Positions 8,712 through 19,023 of a DNA stretch of 64,000 nucleotides are shown here, piece after piece. How positions within the stretch are numbered: the first letter of the stretch is position 1; every line of letters begins with the position of its first letter. The notes under the pieces were generated by a model that had not been told where the DNA came from, made no database searches, and saw only the letters and a list, made by a program, of their open reading frames with translations. Position numbers and translations under genes: made by a program. Location of the stretch: contig JAFDVI010000034.1 of assembly GCA_018269055.1 (NCBI GenBank), positions 58,067 through 122,066 of the forward strand, read 5' to 3'. The DNA comes from Acidobacteriota bacterium. GTDB taxonomy: Bacteria; Acidobacteriota; Blastocatellia; RBC074.

Positions 8712-9251
8712 TTATTGAAACTTCAGCGACTTCAACTCAATCGTCACATCTTTGACATCGGCTTCGGTGACTTTGGCCGGAGCGTCAATTTTTACACTGA
8801 CGCGCATGGAATCGCCTGGGTTGAGCGGTTCCTGTCTCAACTTTGGAATCGGAGTGCTCAAGCGACTGGCAATGGTTTTATCGTCCATATCCAGCATTTT
8901 ACCGACGACCTCCAGACCTGTGATTGGGCGGTCTCCGCGATTATGAATTTTGGCTCTGACGTCAATCTGGAACATCCCCATCATATTGGGATACGCGATT
9001 TTATCGTCGGGCGTGATCTCGATCTCGACTTTGTCCTTGTAAGCTTCAAATTCCGTATTGCCAGCACCCAAAGCTCCTTCGAGCGAGAGCGTTTCCTGCG
9101 GTTTGGATTTGGCGAATAAAACAATGATGGCCACAAACACTACAGCGATGATCCAACCAGCCCATAAAAGAGTGCGCGTCTTTTTTTGCGTTTCGGTTTG
9201 TTCCGGTTCCTGATTTTGGAACATCGCCACTTTTTGATTGCTTTCAGACAT
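8712..9251 (-). CDS. Membrane-anchored protein with a C-terminal beta domain, unknown
   Basis: A 179-residue protein with a short polar N-terminus, one transmembrane helix (about 27-46, in and around LLWAGWIIAVVFVAIIVLF) and an extracytoplasmic domain of about 120 residues. That domain contains a pattern (RAKIHNRGDRPITGLEV, then NPGDSMRVSVKI) that looks like an FxLYD/DUF2393-type Ig-like beta fold. I do not recognise a specific family. The ATG at 9251 is chosen because GAAAGGTGG lies just upstream; a GTG three codons earlier overlaps that site. It follows pmbA by 25 bases and may be co-transcribed with the tldD/pmbA operon. No function is assigned. Confidence 0.75.
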   Translation of the reverse strand: MSESNQKVAMFQNQEPEQTETQKKTRTLLWAGWIIAVVFVAIIVLFAKSKPQETLSLEGALGAGNTEFEAYKDKVEIEITPDDKIAYPNMMGMFQIDVRAKIHNRGDRPITGLEVVGKMLDMDDKTIASRLSTPIPKLRQEPLNPGDSMRVSVKIDAPAKVTEADVKDVTIELKSLKFQ

Positions 9252-9276
9252 GGTTTCCACCTTTCAACAATTATGA

Positions 9277-10623
9277 TTACTTGCCGCTGACCATCATCCG
9301 ATTAAGCTTGATGGTTGGTGCGGCAATATTGCCGCGAAATCGCAGATCGTTTCCGACCATTTCGATTCCCATTAGCATTTCTTTCAAGTTTCCGGCAATC
9401 GTCACCTCTTCCACCGGAAAAGTCAGTTTGCCATTTTCGATCCACAACCCCGCGGCTCCACGCGAATAATCACCAGTCACGGGGTTGAATCCGAAGCCGA
9501 TCATTTCGGTGACATAAAACCCTTCTTTGACAGAAGCGATAATTTCTCCCGGCGCATGGACTCCGGGCGCAATGAAAAAGTTTCCAACGCCTACGCTGGG
9601 TGCGCCGGTCAATCCGCGCGAGGCATTTGCGGTTGAACGCAAGTTCAGTTTTCGCGCGGTATAACAATCCAGCAAATAGCTCTTCAAAATTCCGTTTTCA
9701 ACCACAATGGTTCTTCGCGTTTGCAATCCTTCGCCATCAAATGGCCTGGAACCCAGCGCGCTACGGATCGTGCCGTCATCCACAATTGTCAGCAGCGGCG
9801 AAGCGATAGGTTCGCCAAGTTGCCCAACCAGAAATGAGGAGCGACGAAAGATCGCGCCTCCTTCAACGGCGTCAAAAAAATCGCTCAGCAATTCTTCAGC
9901 CGCGCCATTTTCAAAAATGATCGGGACTTCCCGCGTCTCAACCTTCCGACCGCCGAGTTTGCGAATCGCGCGGCGGGCGGCTTCCTGGCCAATTGCTTCC
10001 GGCGAATCCAGCGCACCCAACCGACGCTGTCGGTCGCCCCAATAACCGACTTGCATCTGATCGCCTTCTTTGGCGATTGGCACGGTCAGCAAGTTGCAGT
10101 TTGTTGCCGAATACTGTCCCGCAAAGCCAAGACTGTTGACCAGCGTCATCTTGCCCACTTTAGTGTGACACGCCCCGCCTTCGGAATTGGCGATACGCGG
10201 ATCGAAGCTGCGAGCGGCGTCTTCCACCGCGCGAGCCATTTCGATTTTGCGTTCCGGCGAAAGCTCGGCAATCGCCGGATCGAACAACCCAAGGTCGGAG
10301 ATTTCCGTCGCGAACTCTTCGCGCGCAGGCAAAACGGCGGCTTCATCAACGGAAGTCCGCTTGGCCATTTCAGCCGCGTTGGCGATCAACTCTTCGATGC
10401 CTTCAGGCGAAACATCCGAAGTCGAACACGACGCCTGTCGCCCCTCGCATAGCACGCGTAATCCCACGCCGCGCGAAGCCGCTTCTTGCAACTTTTCAAT
10501 TTCGCCCAGACGAACCTCAACAGAAAATTCCGTGGATTCGCTGGCAATGGCTTCGGCGTCTGTTGCGCCGCGTTTGATCGCCTGTTTAATGATGTTGGAA
10601 AGCAAGTCCGTAGAAATTGTCAT
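9277..10623 (-). CDS. pmbA: Metallopeptidase-like protein PmbA/TldE
   Basis: The 448-residue partner of TldD in the TldD/TldE (PmbA, U62) heterodimeric protease. The pair is known in E. coli for microcin B17 maturation and CcdA degradation. The sequence has the N-terminal U62 region (GVGLRVLCEGRQASCSTSD) and the C-terminal GVGNFFIAPG and TGDYSRGAAGLWIENG segments typical of TldE. It lacks the HExxxH metal motif, as expected for this subunit. The start at 10623 is preceded by GGAGGCACGAA and overlaps the tldD stop by 4 bases. A frame extending further upstream lies inside tldD and is not used. Confidence 0.94.
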   Translation of the reverse strand: MTISTDLLSNIIKQAIKRGATDAEAIASESTEFSVEVRLGEIEKLQEAASRGVGLRVLCEGRQASCSTSDVSPEGIEELIANAAEMAKRTSVDEAAVLPAREEFATEISDLGLFDPAIAELSPERKIEMARAVEDAARSFDPRIANSEGGACHTKVGKMTLVNSLGFAGQYSATNCNLLTVPIAKEGDQMQVGYWGDRQRRLGALDSPEAIGQEAARRAIRKLGGRKVETREVPIIFENGAAEELLSDFFDAVEGGAIFRRSSFLVGQLGEPIASPLLTIVDDGTIRSALGSRPFDGEGLQTRRTIVVENGILKSYLLDCYTARKLNLRSTANASRGLTGAPSVGVGNFFIAPGVHAPGEIIASVKEGFYVTEMIGFGFNPVTGDYSRGAAGLWIENGKLTFPVEEVTIAGNLKEMLMGIEMVGNDLRFRGNIAAPTIKLNRMMVSGK

Positions 10624-12047
10624 TTCGTGCCTCCAACCGTCATTTCGGATATTTTGATCGTCGGCATGCCAACCCCGACCGGAACCGATTGGCCGTCTTT
10701 GCCGCAAGTTCCGATGCCTTCGTCCAGCGCCAAATCGTTCCCGACTGCGACGACTTTCGTCAGCGCAACCGGGCCATTGCCAATCAATGTCGCGCCCTTG
10801 ACCGGCGAAGTGATCTTGCCGTCTTCGATCAAATACGCTTCGCTGGCAGAGAAAACAAACTTGCCGTTGGTGATGTCCACCTGTCCGCCGCCGAATTGCA
10901 CGGCGTACAGGCCGCGTTTGACCGAACGGATAATGTCTTCCGGCGCATCGTTGCCGCTGAGCATAAAGGTATTTGTCATGCGCGGCATCGGCAAATGGCG
11001 ATAACTTTCGCGCCGACCATTGCCGGTCAATTTGGCTCCAGTCAGCCGCGAACTCAATTTGTCCTGCAGATATCCGCGCAGGATGCCGTTTTCGATCAGC
11101 ACGGCTTGTCCTGTCGGATTGCCTTCGTCGTCAATGTTTAGCGAACCGCGCCGGTTGGGGATTGAACCTTCATCCACGACGGTGCACAACGGGCTGGCGA
11201 CTTGCCGGCCGATCAAGCCGGAAAATGCCGAGGTGCCTTTTCGGTTGAAATCAGCTTCCAGTCCGTGGCCGACGGCTTCGTGCAGCAGAATTCCAGGCCA
11301 ACCCGCGCCCAGCACGACTTCCATCGTCCCGGCAGGAGCATCCGTCGCATCAAGTTGCACAATCGCTTGTCGTGCGGCTTCTTTGGCGTAATGTTCGATG
11401 ATCGCGTCGTTGAAATAATCGAAGCCGATTCGCCCGCCTCCGCCGGAAATGCCGGATTGCAGATTGCCGTCATCGTCCGCAATGCACATCACGCGTGTGC
11501 GTGCCAGCGGTTGAACATCGCCAATCAGCAAGTCTTCACTGGTGGCGATCAACACAACCTTGAATTCGTCCGCAAGTCCGGCCTGGACTTCGCGAATGCG
11601 ACGGTCGTAAGCGCGCGCGGTTCGGTCAATTTTTTGCAGCAATTCAATCTTCGCTTCCAGTGGCTGATCGCCGAGCAAGGCTTTTACTGGATACAAATCC
11701 TGCGCCGGTTTGCCCGCCGTGACGTTGACTGCGCCGACCGAAGCGCCGCTGTCGGCGATGCAGGCAGCAGTCACAGCCGCCTTGTGAATGGCATCCACCG
11801 CAATTTCATCGCAGTAGGCAAAGCCAGTTCGTTCGCCGGAAATCACGCGCACGCCTACGCCCTGGCGCACGGCGCGGTTGGCGGACTTGATGATCTGTTC
11901 TTCCAGGCTGAGGTTGTTCAGCACGTTGTATTCAAAATATAGGTCAGCATATTCGCCACCTTTCGATAAGGCTGCGCCCAGAAGCCGTTCGATCTGCGAA
12001 ATCGAGATGTTGAATTTGTCCGTGAAAAACTTGATTGGTTCGATCAT
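10620..12047 (-). CDS. tldD: Metalloprotease TldD
   Basis: The 475-residue catalytic subunit of the TldD/TldE protease. The zinc motif HEAVGH is at 256-261, followed by GLEADFNRKGTSAFSG, as in the family. Other family segments include GVGVRVISGERTGFAYCDE and NGILRGYLQDKLSSR. It acts in the cytoplasm on unfolded or modified peptides. It lies in a minus-strand operon after the M16-like gene and ubiE (20-base gap), and overlaps pmbA by 4 bases, so the two subunits are probably translationally coupled. No peptide-toxin precursor gene is apparent nearby. Confidence 0.96.
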   Translation of the reverse strand: MIEPIKFFTDKFNISISQIERLLGAALSKGGEYADLYFEYNVLNNLSLEEQIIKSANRAVRQGVGVRVISGERTGFAYCDEIAVDAIHKAAVTAACIADSGASVGAVNVTAGKPAQDLYPVKALLGDQPLEAKIELLQKIDRTARAYDRRIREVQAGLADEFKVVLIATSEDLLIGDVQPLARTRVMCIADDDGNLQSGISGGGGRIGFDYFNDAIIEHYAKEAARQAIVQLDATDAPAGTMEVVLGAGWPGILLHEAVGHGLEADFNRKGTSAFSGLIGRQVASPLCTVVDEGSIPNRRGSLNIDDEGNPTGQAVLIENGILRGYLQDKLSSRLTGAKLTGNGRRESYRHLPMPRMTNTFMLSGNDAPEDIIRSVKRGLYAVQFGGGQVDITNGKFVFSASEAYLIEDGKITSPVKGATLIGNGPVALTKVVAVGNDLALDEGIGTCGKDGQSVPVGVGMPTIKISEMTVGGTK

Positions 12048-12067
12048 GAAAGTCCTTTCAAACCTTT

Positions 12068-12814
12068 TTAAGCCCGCTCGCCCAAGTGCAGCGCCGCGAT
12101 GCCTGCCGACAAGTTGTGATAGCGCACATTGACAAAGCCGGCAGAGCGCATCATTCCGGCCAGTCGTTTTTGATCCGGGAAATTGCTGACAGATTTCGGC
12201 AAATAGGTGTACGCGACGGACGAGCCGGAAATCATGGATCCGATACGCGGCAGGATGTTGTGAAAATAGAACTCAAAGGCTTGGCGGAAAACAGGAACGA
12301 CGGGCCGAGAAAATTCCAGAATCGCGGCGCGTCCGCCGGGTTTCAGCACGCGATAAATTTCATTCAGCCCGATCTGGACATTTTCCAGATTGCGCAGCCC
12401 AAACGCATTCGTCACGGCATCAAAACTGGAATCCGCAAAGGGCAAGTGCAGCGCATCACCTTCGGTCAGTCGCGCCTTATCAGCTTGCTGCGCGGCGAGC
12501 TTTTCATTGCCGATGACCAGCATCGGATGACAAAAATCGCACCCAATGACACGCGCGTATTTTTCCAGTTCCAGCGTCAAATCGCCTGTGCCGCAGCATA
12601 AATCCAGCGCAACGGCGTCAGGCCGCTGTAACACATCCATCAGCTTTTTTACGGTGAACCGCCGCCAGATTTTGTCAATGTTGACGGAAAGCAGGTGGTT
12701 CAGCCGGTCATAACTGGGCGCAATGTCGGCAAACATCGCCTGCACCGCGCCATGTTTGCCGGAAGCATTGAATTCGGGATTGGGTTGCGGAGTCGAAATG
12801 GTTGTTTGTTTCAC
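12068..12814 (-). CDS. ubiE: Demethylmenaquinone (or ubiquinone) C-methyltransferase
   Basis: A 248-residue class I SAM-dependent methyltransferase of the UbiE/MenG family. It catalyses the C-methylation of demethylmenaquinone; in Acidobacteria menaquinone is the usual quinone, so menG would be an equally good name. Motif I is DLCCGTGDLT (about 91-100). Family-specific segments are FGLRNLENV, RVLKPGGRAAILEFS and YLPKSVSNFPD, the last being the UbiE signature near the C-terminus. Length is normal. It overlaps the upstream M16-like gene by 4 bases and precedes tldD by 20. Confidence 0.95.
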   Translation of the reverse strand: MKQTTISTPQPNPEFNASGKHGAVQAMFADIAPSYDRLNHLLSVNIDKIWRRFTVKKLMDVLQRPDAVALDLCCGTGDLTLELEKYARVIGCDFCHPMLVIGNEKLAAQQADKARLTEGDALHLPFADSSFDAVTNAFGLRNLENVQIGLNEIYRVLKPGGRAAILEFSRPVVPVFRQAFEFYFHNILPRIGSMISGSSVAYTYLPKSVSNFPDQKRLAGMMRSAGFVNVRYHNLSAGIAALHLGERA

Positions 12815-14157
12815 AGGCCGGATTTGCCGGAGTTAAAGGCTTCGTTGATTTTGCCGACGACGACGACGGTCAACGCGTTGGCATCGAGCAATCGTTTGGT
12901 AACGCGCTGGATGTCCGCAGCGGAAATCGCTTCGATTTTCTTGCCGATTTCGACCGGCAGGTTGCGCGGCAGCAAAAACATTTCAATTTCATTCAAGTTG
13001 CGTTCGACAGGACGTGCATTGTATTCGCTCGTCAACGCAGATTTGGCTGCGGAAAGTTCCTGTTCCGAAACGGGGACGCTGATCAGCGAAGCAAACGCTT
13101 CGGTTGCGCGCCGCGAAAAATCCTGCGCCAGATCGGAGCTTGCCGACGCTGAAAAGTAAAGCGGGCCAGGGAGAATGCGCGGTTCGGATTTGATCAAAAA
13201 CGAAATCGCCGAGTTTGCGTCGCGACTCAGCCGATTGGTCAGCAATCGCGCGATGATCTGTGTCGTCAGAAAATCTGCGTCGGTATGCTTCACACCGATC
13301 AAGCCGCCACGCAGTTCGACGTTCGCAGCATCCGGCATTGGCACTTTGACCAGTTTCAGTTGGGCTGTTTGTGCAGGCTGGCGGAACGTCGCGGGAACGA
13401 TCTGACCCTTGACCCATCCGCCAAACAGCACCTTGAACACCTGCATGATTCGCACATGAGAGATGTTGCCGACCACCACTGCTGACGCATTGTTCGCAAT
13501 GTAAAATCGCCGGAAGAACTCATAAACATCACCTTGTTTGATTTCGCCCAATGAAGCGGCGTCGCCTTCCAGGCCGTGCCCGTAAGGATGGTTGCCATAA
13601 ATCGCTTTCAGAAATGCCTGGTCTGCCTGTTCGGCGAGGGTGGATTTTCTGGCTTTAGCCTCGGCGATTTGTATTTCCTGGGCCTTTTGGAATGCTTCGG
13701 GGCGGACGTTTTCGATCACTAATAAACGCGCAACGATTTCCAGCGCTGGTCCAAATGTATTCGGCGGAGTTTCAATATGAACCCAGCTTGTATCCCAGGT
13801 CACGCCCCAGTCAATTTTCGCGCCGAGCGAATCCAATTCTTCTTTGAGGCGCGGGTTGACGATCATCAACGATTCCTGTGTTAGTGCCGCCAAGCCCGTT
13901 TTTCCCGCCAGATCGAACATCGCGCCGCAGCGAATGATCAGGTCGCATTTGACCATCGAATCGCCCTCGCGGTCGAGCGTGACGATTTGTAACCCGTTCA
14001 GCAAATTGTCGCGGTGGACATTGCTGTATGGCGTTGAAGGCGAAGTTTCAGGAACTGCAGGATTCGATTTGTCTTTTTTCTGCGCAACCGTCAGTAGCTC
14101 AATTCCGACCAACAAAACGCAGCAAAAAAGAAAAGTAGGTAGCTTTGAATGCATCAT
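12811..14157 (-). CDS. M16-family peptidase-like protein, probably non-catalytic
   Basis: A 448-residue exported protein of the M16 (insulinase/processing peptidase) fold with a signal peptide (about 1-26) and two M16 halves. The C-terminal half contains the usual NASAVVVGNI and an R/Y loop region. The expected HxxEH zinc motif after the GKTGLA sequence is replaced by ALTQES: both histidines and the glutamate are lost, so it is probably a non-catalytic subunit. No catalytic M16 partner is adjacent, which is odd. The start is uncertain: tandem ATGs at 14157 and 14154 give a good signal peptide, and the frame stays open to 14226. It begins the operon ending in pmbA. Confidence 0.85.
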   Translation of the reverse strand: MMHSKLPTFLFCCVLLVGIELLTVAQKKDKSNPAVPETSPSTPYSNVHRDNLLNGLQIVTLDREGDSMVKCDLIIRCGAMFDLAGKTGLAALTQESLMIVNPRLKEELDSLGAKIDWGVTWDTSWVHIETPPNTFGPALEIVARLLVIENVRPEAFQKAQEIQIAEAKARKSTLAEQADQAFLKAIYGNHPYGHGLEGDAASLGEIKQGDVYEFFRRFYIANNASAVVVGNISHVRIMQVFKVLFGGWVKGQIVPATFRQPAQTAQLKLVKVPMPDAANVELRGGLIGVKHTDADFLTTQIIARLLTNRLSRDANSAISFLIKSEPRILPGPLYFSASASSDLAQDFSRRATEAFASLISVPVSEQELSAAKSALTSEYNARPVERNLNEIEMFLLPRNLPVEIGKKIEAISAADIQRVTKRLLDANALTVVVVGKINEAFNSGKSGL

Positions 14158-14386
14158 GATTCGTTCCGATTGGGGTTTGGTTTCCGTTGGAGGAAAAGTG
14201 TAGCCGCCGCTGTGTGCGACCGTCAACCAACGCCTTTCAACGAATCTTGAACGTGTAGGCTGAAGAAATTTGCGCGATGGGGACTCTCGGGAATCAGACG
14301 CAAAACATTCCGGTCAAATCCTGGCAACTGCGCTGTGTGGCGGAGCGAACGCTGGCAAATTCATGACAAAAACCTGCACGAGAAAG

Positions 14387-15460
14387 TTATTCAGGCAGTT
14401 TCACGGTGGCGATGATTTTGTCGGCCAGTCCGGAAACGTGGGTTGGCGCGTCCTTGGAATAAAACATTGCTACGAGAAGAATGCCTTTGCTGGCGCGAAC
14501 GATCAATGCCTTGCCCAGAAATTCCAAAGGCGCGGTTTGGCCAGCCAGCAGAAATTTTGCGCGTAAATCCAGATAGGTTTTGATCTGTCCTTTAACTTCT
14601 TCAAGCCGGCGCGAAGTGACCTCCATAGATTGCGTTTCCTTGCCGGATTTCATGCTGGTCAAAATCACATCAACAATCAGGTCGTTGTTGTTGGCTGGGT
14701 TGTTGGCTTTTTCCAGTTCATTCCAGATGACGTTCATAAATGCGTTGTCATCCACCGATTCAAAATAAGCCCCGGCGTTGACGCGCTGCGCTTGTGCAGC
14801 ATTCGATGTCAGCGGATTGACCGTCCAGTAAGCCGGGTAATCGAATGAAAACCCAACCTGTGAATCCTTGAAGGTCGTGAAATTGGGAACCACACTGACC
14901 GATGCCGTTGACGATGAAGCCGGTTGCGGGGTGGATTCTTTTTCCGGCGAAGTTTTTGCTCCGGCATTGGTCACTGTTTCTTTGGGCGGAGTCTTCACTG
15001 GCGCTGGTGATTTTTCCGGCTCTTTTGTTGCTGAAGATGCGGCGGGCGTGACGGATTTTTCTGCTGGTTTAACCGTGGGAGTTGATGTTGACGCTGTCAC
15101 CTCTTTTGTTTCGGCGGCATGGGGCGGCGCTGGCATTGGCGAAGGACGCTCATAGGCTGCAATAAAAAACTCCGACACGATACCCTGCTGTTTCAGGGTT
15201 TCGCCGTATTTGCGCGCATCGCTGGCATTGGCGAAGGAGCCAGCGCGAACGCGATAAAACGTTCCTTTTCCCGGAACCTGGCTCTTCAGAATGTATGCGT
15301 CAATGCCTTTACCTTTCAGCTCTTTGATTGTTGCGTCGGCTTCGGCCTGTGACGGCGCAGCAACGATCTGGACGGTAAATTTTCCGGATTGAGCCGACGC
15401 GACGATTGCGAAGAAAAGCAGCAAAGAGAGAGCAAAGCTTGCCCGATGAATGAGTTTCAT
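14387..15460 (-). CDS. Exported SPOR-domain protein with C-terminal PsbP-like domain
   Basis: A 357-residue protein. The signal peptide (1-22) is followed by a SPOR domain (about 25-95; FTVQIVAAPSQAEAD and FYRVRAGSFANASDARK), which normally binds denuded glycan strands at the septum. A Pro/Thr/Ser/Lys-rich linker spans about 100-190. The C-terminal domain (about 195-355; VGFSFDYPAYWTVNP and later LVAMFYSKD) resembles the PsbP/MOG1 fold seen in stress proteins, an assignment from pattern only. The ATG at 15460 is chosen because it starts the signal peptide and AAGGA lies upstream. The gene stands alone between two intergenic stretches. Confidence 0.8.
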   Translation of the reverse strand: MKLIHRASFALSLLLFFAIVASAQSGKFTVQIVAAPSQAEADATIKELKGKGIDAYILKSQVPGKGTFYRVRAGSFANASDARKYGETLKQQGIVSEFFIAAYERPSPMPAPPHAAETKEVTASTSTPTVKPAEKSVTPAASSATKEPEKSPAPVKTPPKETVTNAGAKTSPEKESTPQPASSSTASVSVVPNFTTFKDSQVGFSFDYPAYWTVNPLTSNAAQAQRVNAGAYFESVDDNAFMNVIWNELEKANNPANNNDLIVDVILTSMKSGKETQSMEVTSRRLEEVKGQIKTYLDLRAKFLLAGQTAPLEFLGKALIVRASKGILLVAMFYSKDAPTHVSGLADKIIATVKLPE

Positions 15461-15561
15461 AACACTGATTGTCCTTTTTGGGATGTAGCTTGCGGGGCCG
15501 CGGCCATTATGCACGAAATCGGGCGGGAGAAAAAAGCTGAATTTTAAGATATGAGTTTGTC

Positions 15562-15647
15562 TCTCACGCCAGGCCACAAAGTCGCCAAGAAGGAAAAGAC
15601 AATCAGCTTCCTTTCTCAACTTTGCGTCCTTGCGGCTTGGCGTAAGG
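15562..15647 (-). repeat. Imperfect inverted repeat with short-period arms
   Basis: Two arms (about 15562-15598 and 15608-15647) are imperfect reverse complements built from short units resembling CACGCCA and CTTGCGG with a period near 7. They begin 13 bases downstream of the stop codon of the Gfo/Idh gene on the minus strand. The element could act as a terminator or mRNA-end structure, and it resembles the heptad arrays elsewhere in the window. Confidence 0.6.
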
Positions 15648-15660
15648 TAAATCTGTGGAC

Positions 15661-17004
<1,344 letters not shown>

Positions 17005-17084
17005 AACTCTTCTCTCCTGAAAGGTTGGGATGGTTGTTGCGAGTGATTACGGAAAAACTGCTAGTTACTTTTTGCCACAGTCGA

Positions 17085-17095
17085 ATTGGTAAGAC
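17085..17095. promoter_or_regulatory. Possible GntR-type operator (ATTGGTAAGAC)
   Basis: The 11-mer ATTGGTAAGAC lies in the divergent promoter region between the Gfo/Idh and dioxygenase genes and recurs exactly at 26029-26039 upstream of the TonB receptor. The core TTGGTAAGAC approaches the GntR/FadR-type palindrome TTGGT-N3-ACCAA. No regulator gene is visible in the window, so this is a weak, motif-based suggestion. Confidence 0.3.
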
Positions 17096-17178
17096 AAGCT
17101 GATCGAAGTGCAATTCAGTCACAGTGCGAAATCAGGTGCGACCAAAAGCGCCAATAAAATAAAGAAGAAGGAGTCGAG

Positions 17179-18762
17179 ATGTCGAAAAAGAAAAATCAAT
17201 TTACTCGCCGAGAGGCTTTGCGTTTGATGGGAGCCGCCGGAGCGACGGCTCTGGCAGTGGGAGGAAGCAATTCCGCATTGAAGATTTGGTCATCAGCGAA
17301 CTCATCGGTTGCCGCCGAAGCGCTGCGTGCGATTCCAGTTCAATCGAGAGCGGCCAGCGTTGCCAATCCGGCAATGGCTAACTTGTTTACGGCAATGCCG
17401 CGTGTGAGTTTTGACATCAGCCAATTGTCGTGCGTGACCAAACCGGCGCTGACCGAAGGGCCGTTTTTCGTGGATGAAAAACTCAATCGTTCGGACATTC
17501 GTTCCGATCCATCCACGAACGCCGTGAAATCCGGCGCGTTGTTGAAAATCAAGTTTTACCTCAGCCGCGTAACGGGCAGCGCCTGCACGCCGCTGGTCGG
17601 CGCTTGGGTGGACATCTGGCATTGCGATGCTTCGGGCGGGTATTCGGACGTAAGCGGGCAAGGGAATCCCAACAACCTGGGGCAAAAGTTTCTGCGCGGA
17701 TATCAAGTGACCGACGCTAACGGCTCCGTCGAATTCACGACGATTTATCCGGGATGGTATTCGGGGCGAACGGTGCACATTCATTACAAAGTCCGCCTGT
17801 TCAACGGTTCGACCAAGAGCTACGAATTCACCTCGCAATTAACCTTTGACGATTCGCTGACCGATCAGGTGTTTACGCAATCGCCTTACAACACGCGCGG
17901 CACGCGCAACACGCGCAACAGCAACGACGGCATTGCGCAGGAAGGCGGTTCGGCGATTTTGCTGGATGTCGCTTCGGATGGAGCGGGCGGTTATGCCGCG
18001 ACGTTTGCGCTCGGATTAACCGGCGTACCTGCCAGTGTCGCTTCAGTGTCGGCAGTTTCCGCCGCCAGTTTTACATCGGGGACATTGGCAAGCGATTCCA
18101 TTGCGGCGCTGTTCGGAACCGGATTGGCTTCTAGCACCGTGTCGGCATCAACGACAACTCTGCCTACGACTTTGGGCGGCGTGCAATTGCAGATTACAGA
18201 TTCGCTTGGGACAACGCGCAGCGCGCCGCTCTTTTTTGTTTCGCCGACGCAGATCAACTTCCAGGTTCCCGCAGGCATTGCGGCGGGCAGCGCGACGATC
18301 AGTGTTTTGCTCAACGGTTCAACGGTCGGGCAGGGAAGCGTCACGATTGCCAATGTCGCTCCGGGTTTGTTCACGGCCAACGTTACCGGCAAAGGCGTTC
18401 CTGCCGCCGTCGTTTATCGCATCAAAGCCGACGGCACGCAGAGCTATGATCCGGTCGCGCAATACGATTCCGCCCAAAATGGTTTCGTCGCCGTGCCAAT
18501 TGATTTGGGCGCAAGCACAGATCAATTGTTTCTGATTGGCTACGGCACAGGTTTGCGCAATCGCAGTTCGCTTTCCGCCGTTGCGGCGACCATCGGGGGG
18601 ACAAGCGCCGTGGTGTCTTATGCCGGAGCGCAGGGAACGTACGTTGGCCTGGATCAAGTCAATATCGCCATTCCGCGCAGTCTTTCCGGCCGCGGCAACG
18701 TGGATTTGATCTTGAATGTGGACGGCCAATCAGCCAACACCGTAACGATCAATATCAAATAG
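17179..18762 (+). CDS. TAT-exported intradiol ring-cleavage dioxygenase fused to a TIGR03437 domain
   Basis: A 527-residue exported protein with three parts. A twin-arginine signal (TRREALRLMG) starts it. An intradiol dioxygenase domain (about 85-280) carries the Fe(III) ligands Tyr155, Tyr194, His200 and His202 (pattern YSGRTVHIH) after the TEGPFFVDE entry motif. A TIGR03437 domain follows (about 290-527; FFVSPTQINFQVP, GTGLRNRSSLS, VGLDQVNIAIPRSLSGRGN). Intradiol enzymes open catechol-type rings; an exported form may act on plant or humic phenolics. AGAAGGAGTCGAG precedes the ATG. Immediately downstream lie a broken TIGR03437 copy and a second intradiol gene without that domain. Confidence 0.9.
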   Translation: MSKKKNQFTRREALRLMGAAGATALAVGGSNSALKIWSSANSSVAAEALRAIPVQSRAASVANPAMANLFTAMPRVSFDISQLSCVTKPALTEGPFFVDEKLNRSDIRSDPSTNAVKSGALLKIKFYLSRVTGSACTPLVGAWVDIWHCDASGGYSDVSGQGNPNNLGQKFLRGYQVTDANGSVEFTTIYPGWYSGRTVHIHYKVRLFNGSTKSYEFTSQLTFDDSLTDQVFTQSPYNTRGTRNTRNSNDGIAQEGGSAILLDVASDGAGGYAATFALGLTGVPASVASVSAVSAASFTSGTLASDSIAALFGTGLASSTVSASTTTLPTTLGGVQLQITDSLGTTRSAPLFFVSPTQINFQVPAGIAAGSATISVLLNGSTVGQGSVTIANVAPGLFTANVTGKGVPAAVVYRIKADGTQSYDPVAQYDSAQNGFVAVPIDLGASTDQLFLIGYGTGLRNRSSLSAVAATIGGTSAVVSYAGAQGTYVGLDQVNIAIPRSLSGRGNVDLILNVDGQSANTVTINIK

Positions 18763-18764
18763 CC

Positions 18765-18998
18765 ATGATTATCAACGGCACAGGGTTTCTGGAATCATGA
18801 TTCGCCGTTGAGGCATCGGTTGCCCTACTGGCGAAACCGGTTCCGATGTATTCTACGTCGGCGCTTCAACGGGATTTTTCGGGACTTGATCAAGCCAACA
18901 TCAGTTTGTCACGCAAACTGATTGGGCGAGGCGCTGTGGATCTGATTTTCAGCGTGGATGGAAAAACGGCTAACACCGTCTCGCTTAACTTCAAGTAG
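18765..18998 (+). pseudogene. Remnant of a TIGR03437 domain (C-terminal third)
   Basis: Directly after the stop of the fused dioxygenase, the same strand encodes a recognisable end of a second TIGR03437 domain: NGTGFLES, one in-frame stop (TGA 18798-18800), then FAVEASVALLAKPVPMYS, GLDQANISLSRKLIGRGA and VDGKTANTVSLNFK to a TAG at 18996-18998. It aligns column by column with the intact domains of this window (YGTG, GLDQ, PRSL.GRG, VDG..AN). With no start, no upstream two thirds of the domain and an internal stop, it is a relic of a tandem copy. Confidence 0.8.
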
Positions 18999-19023
18999 TT
19001 TCATCATCGCAAGGAGAACAACG

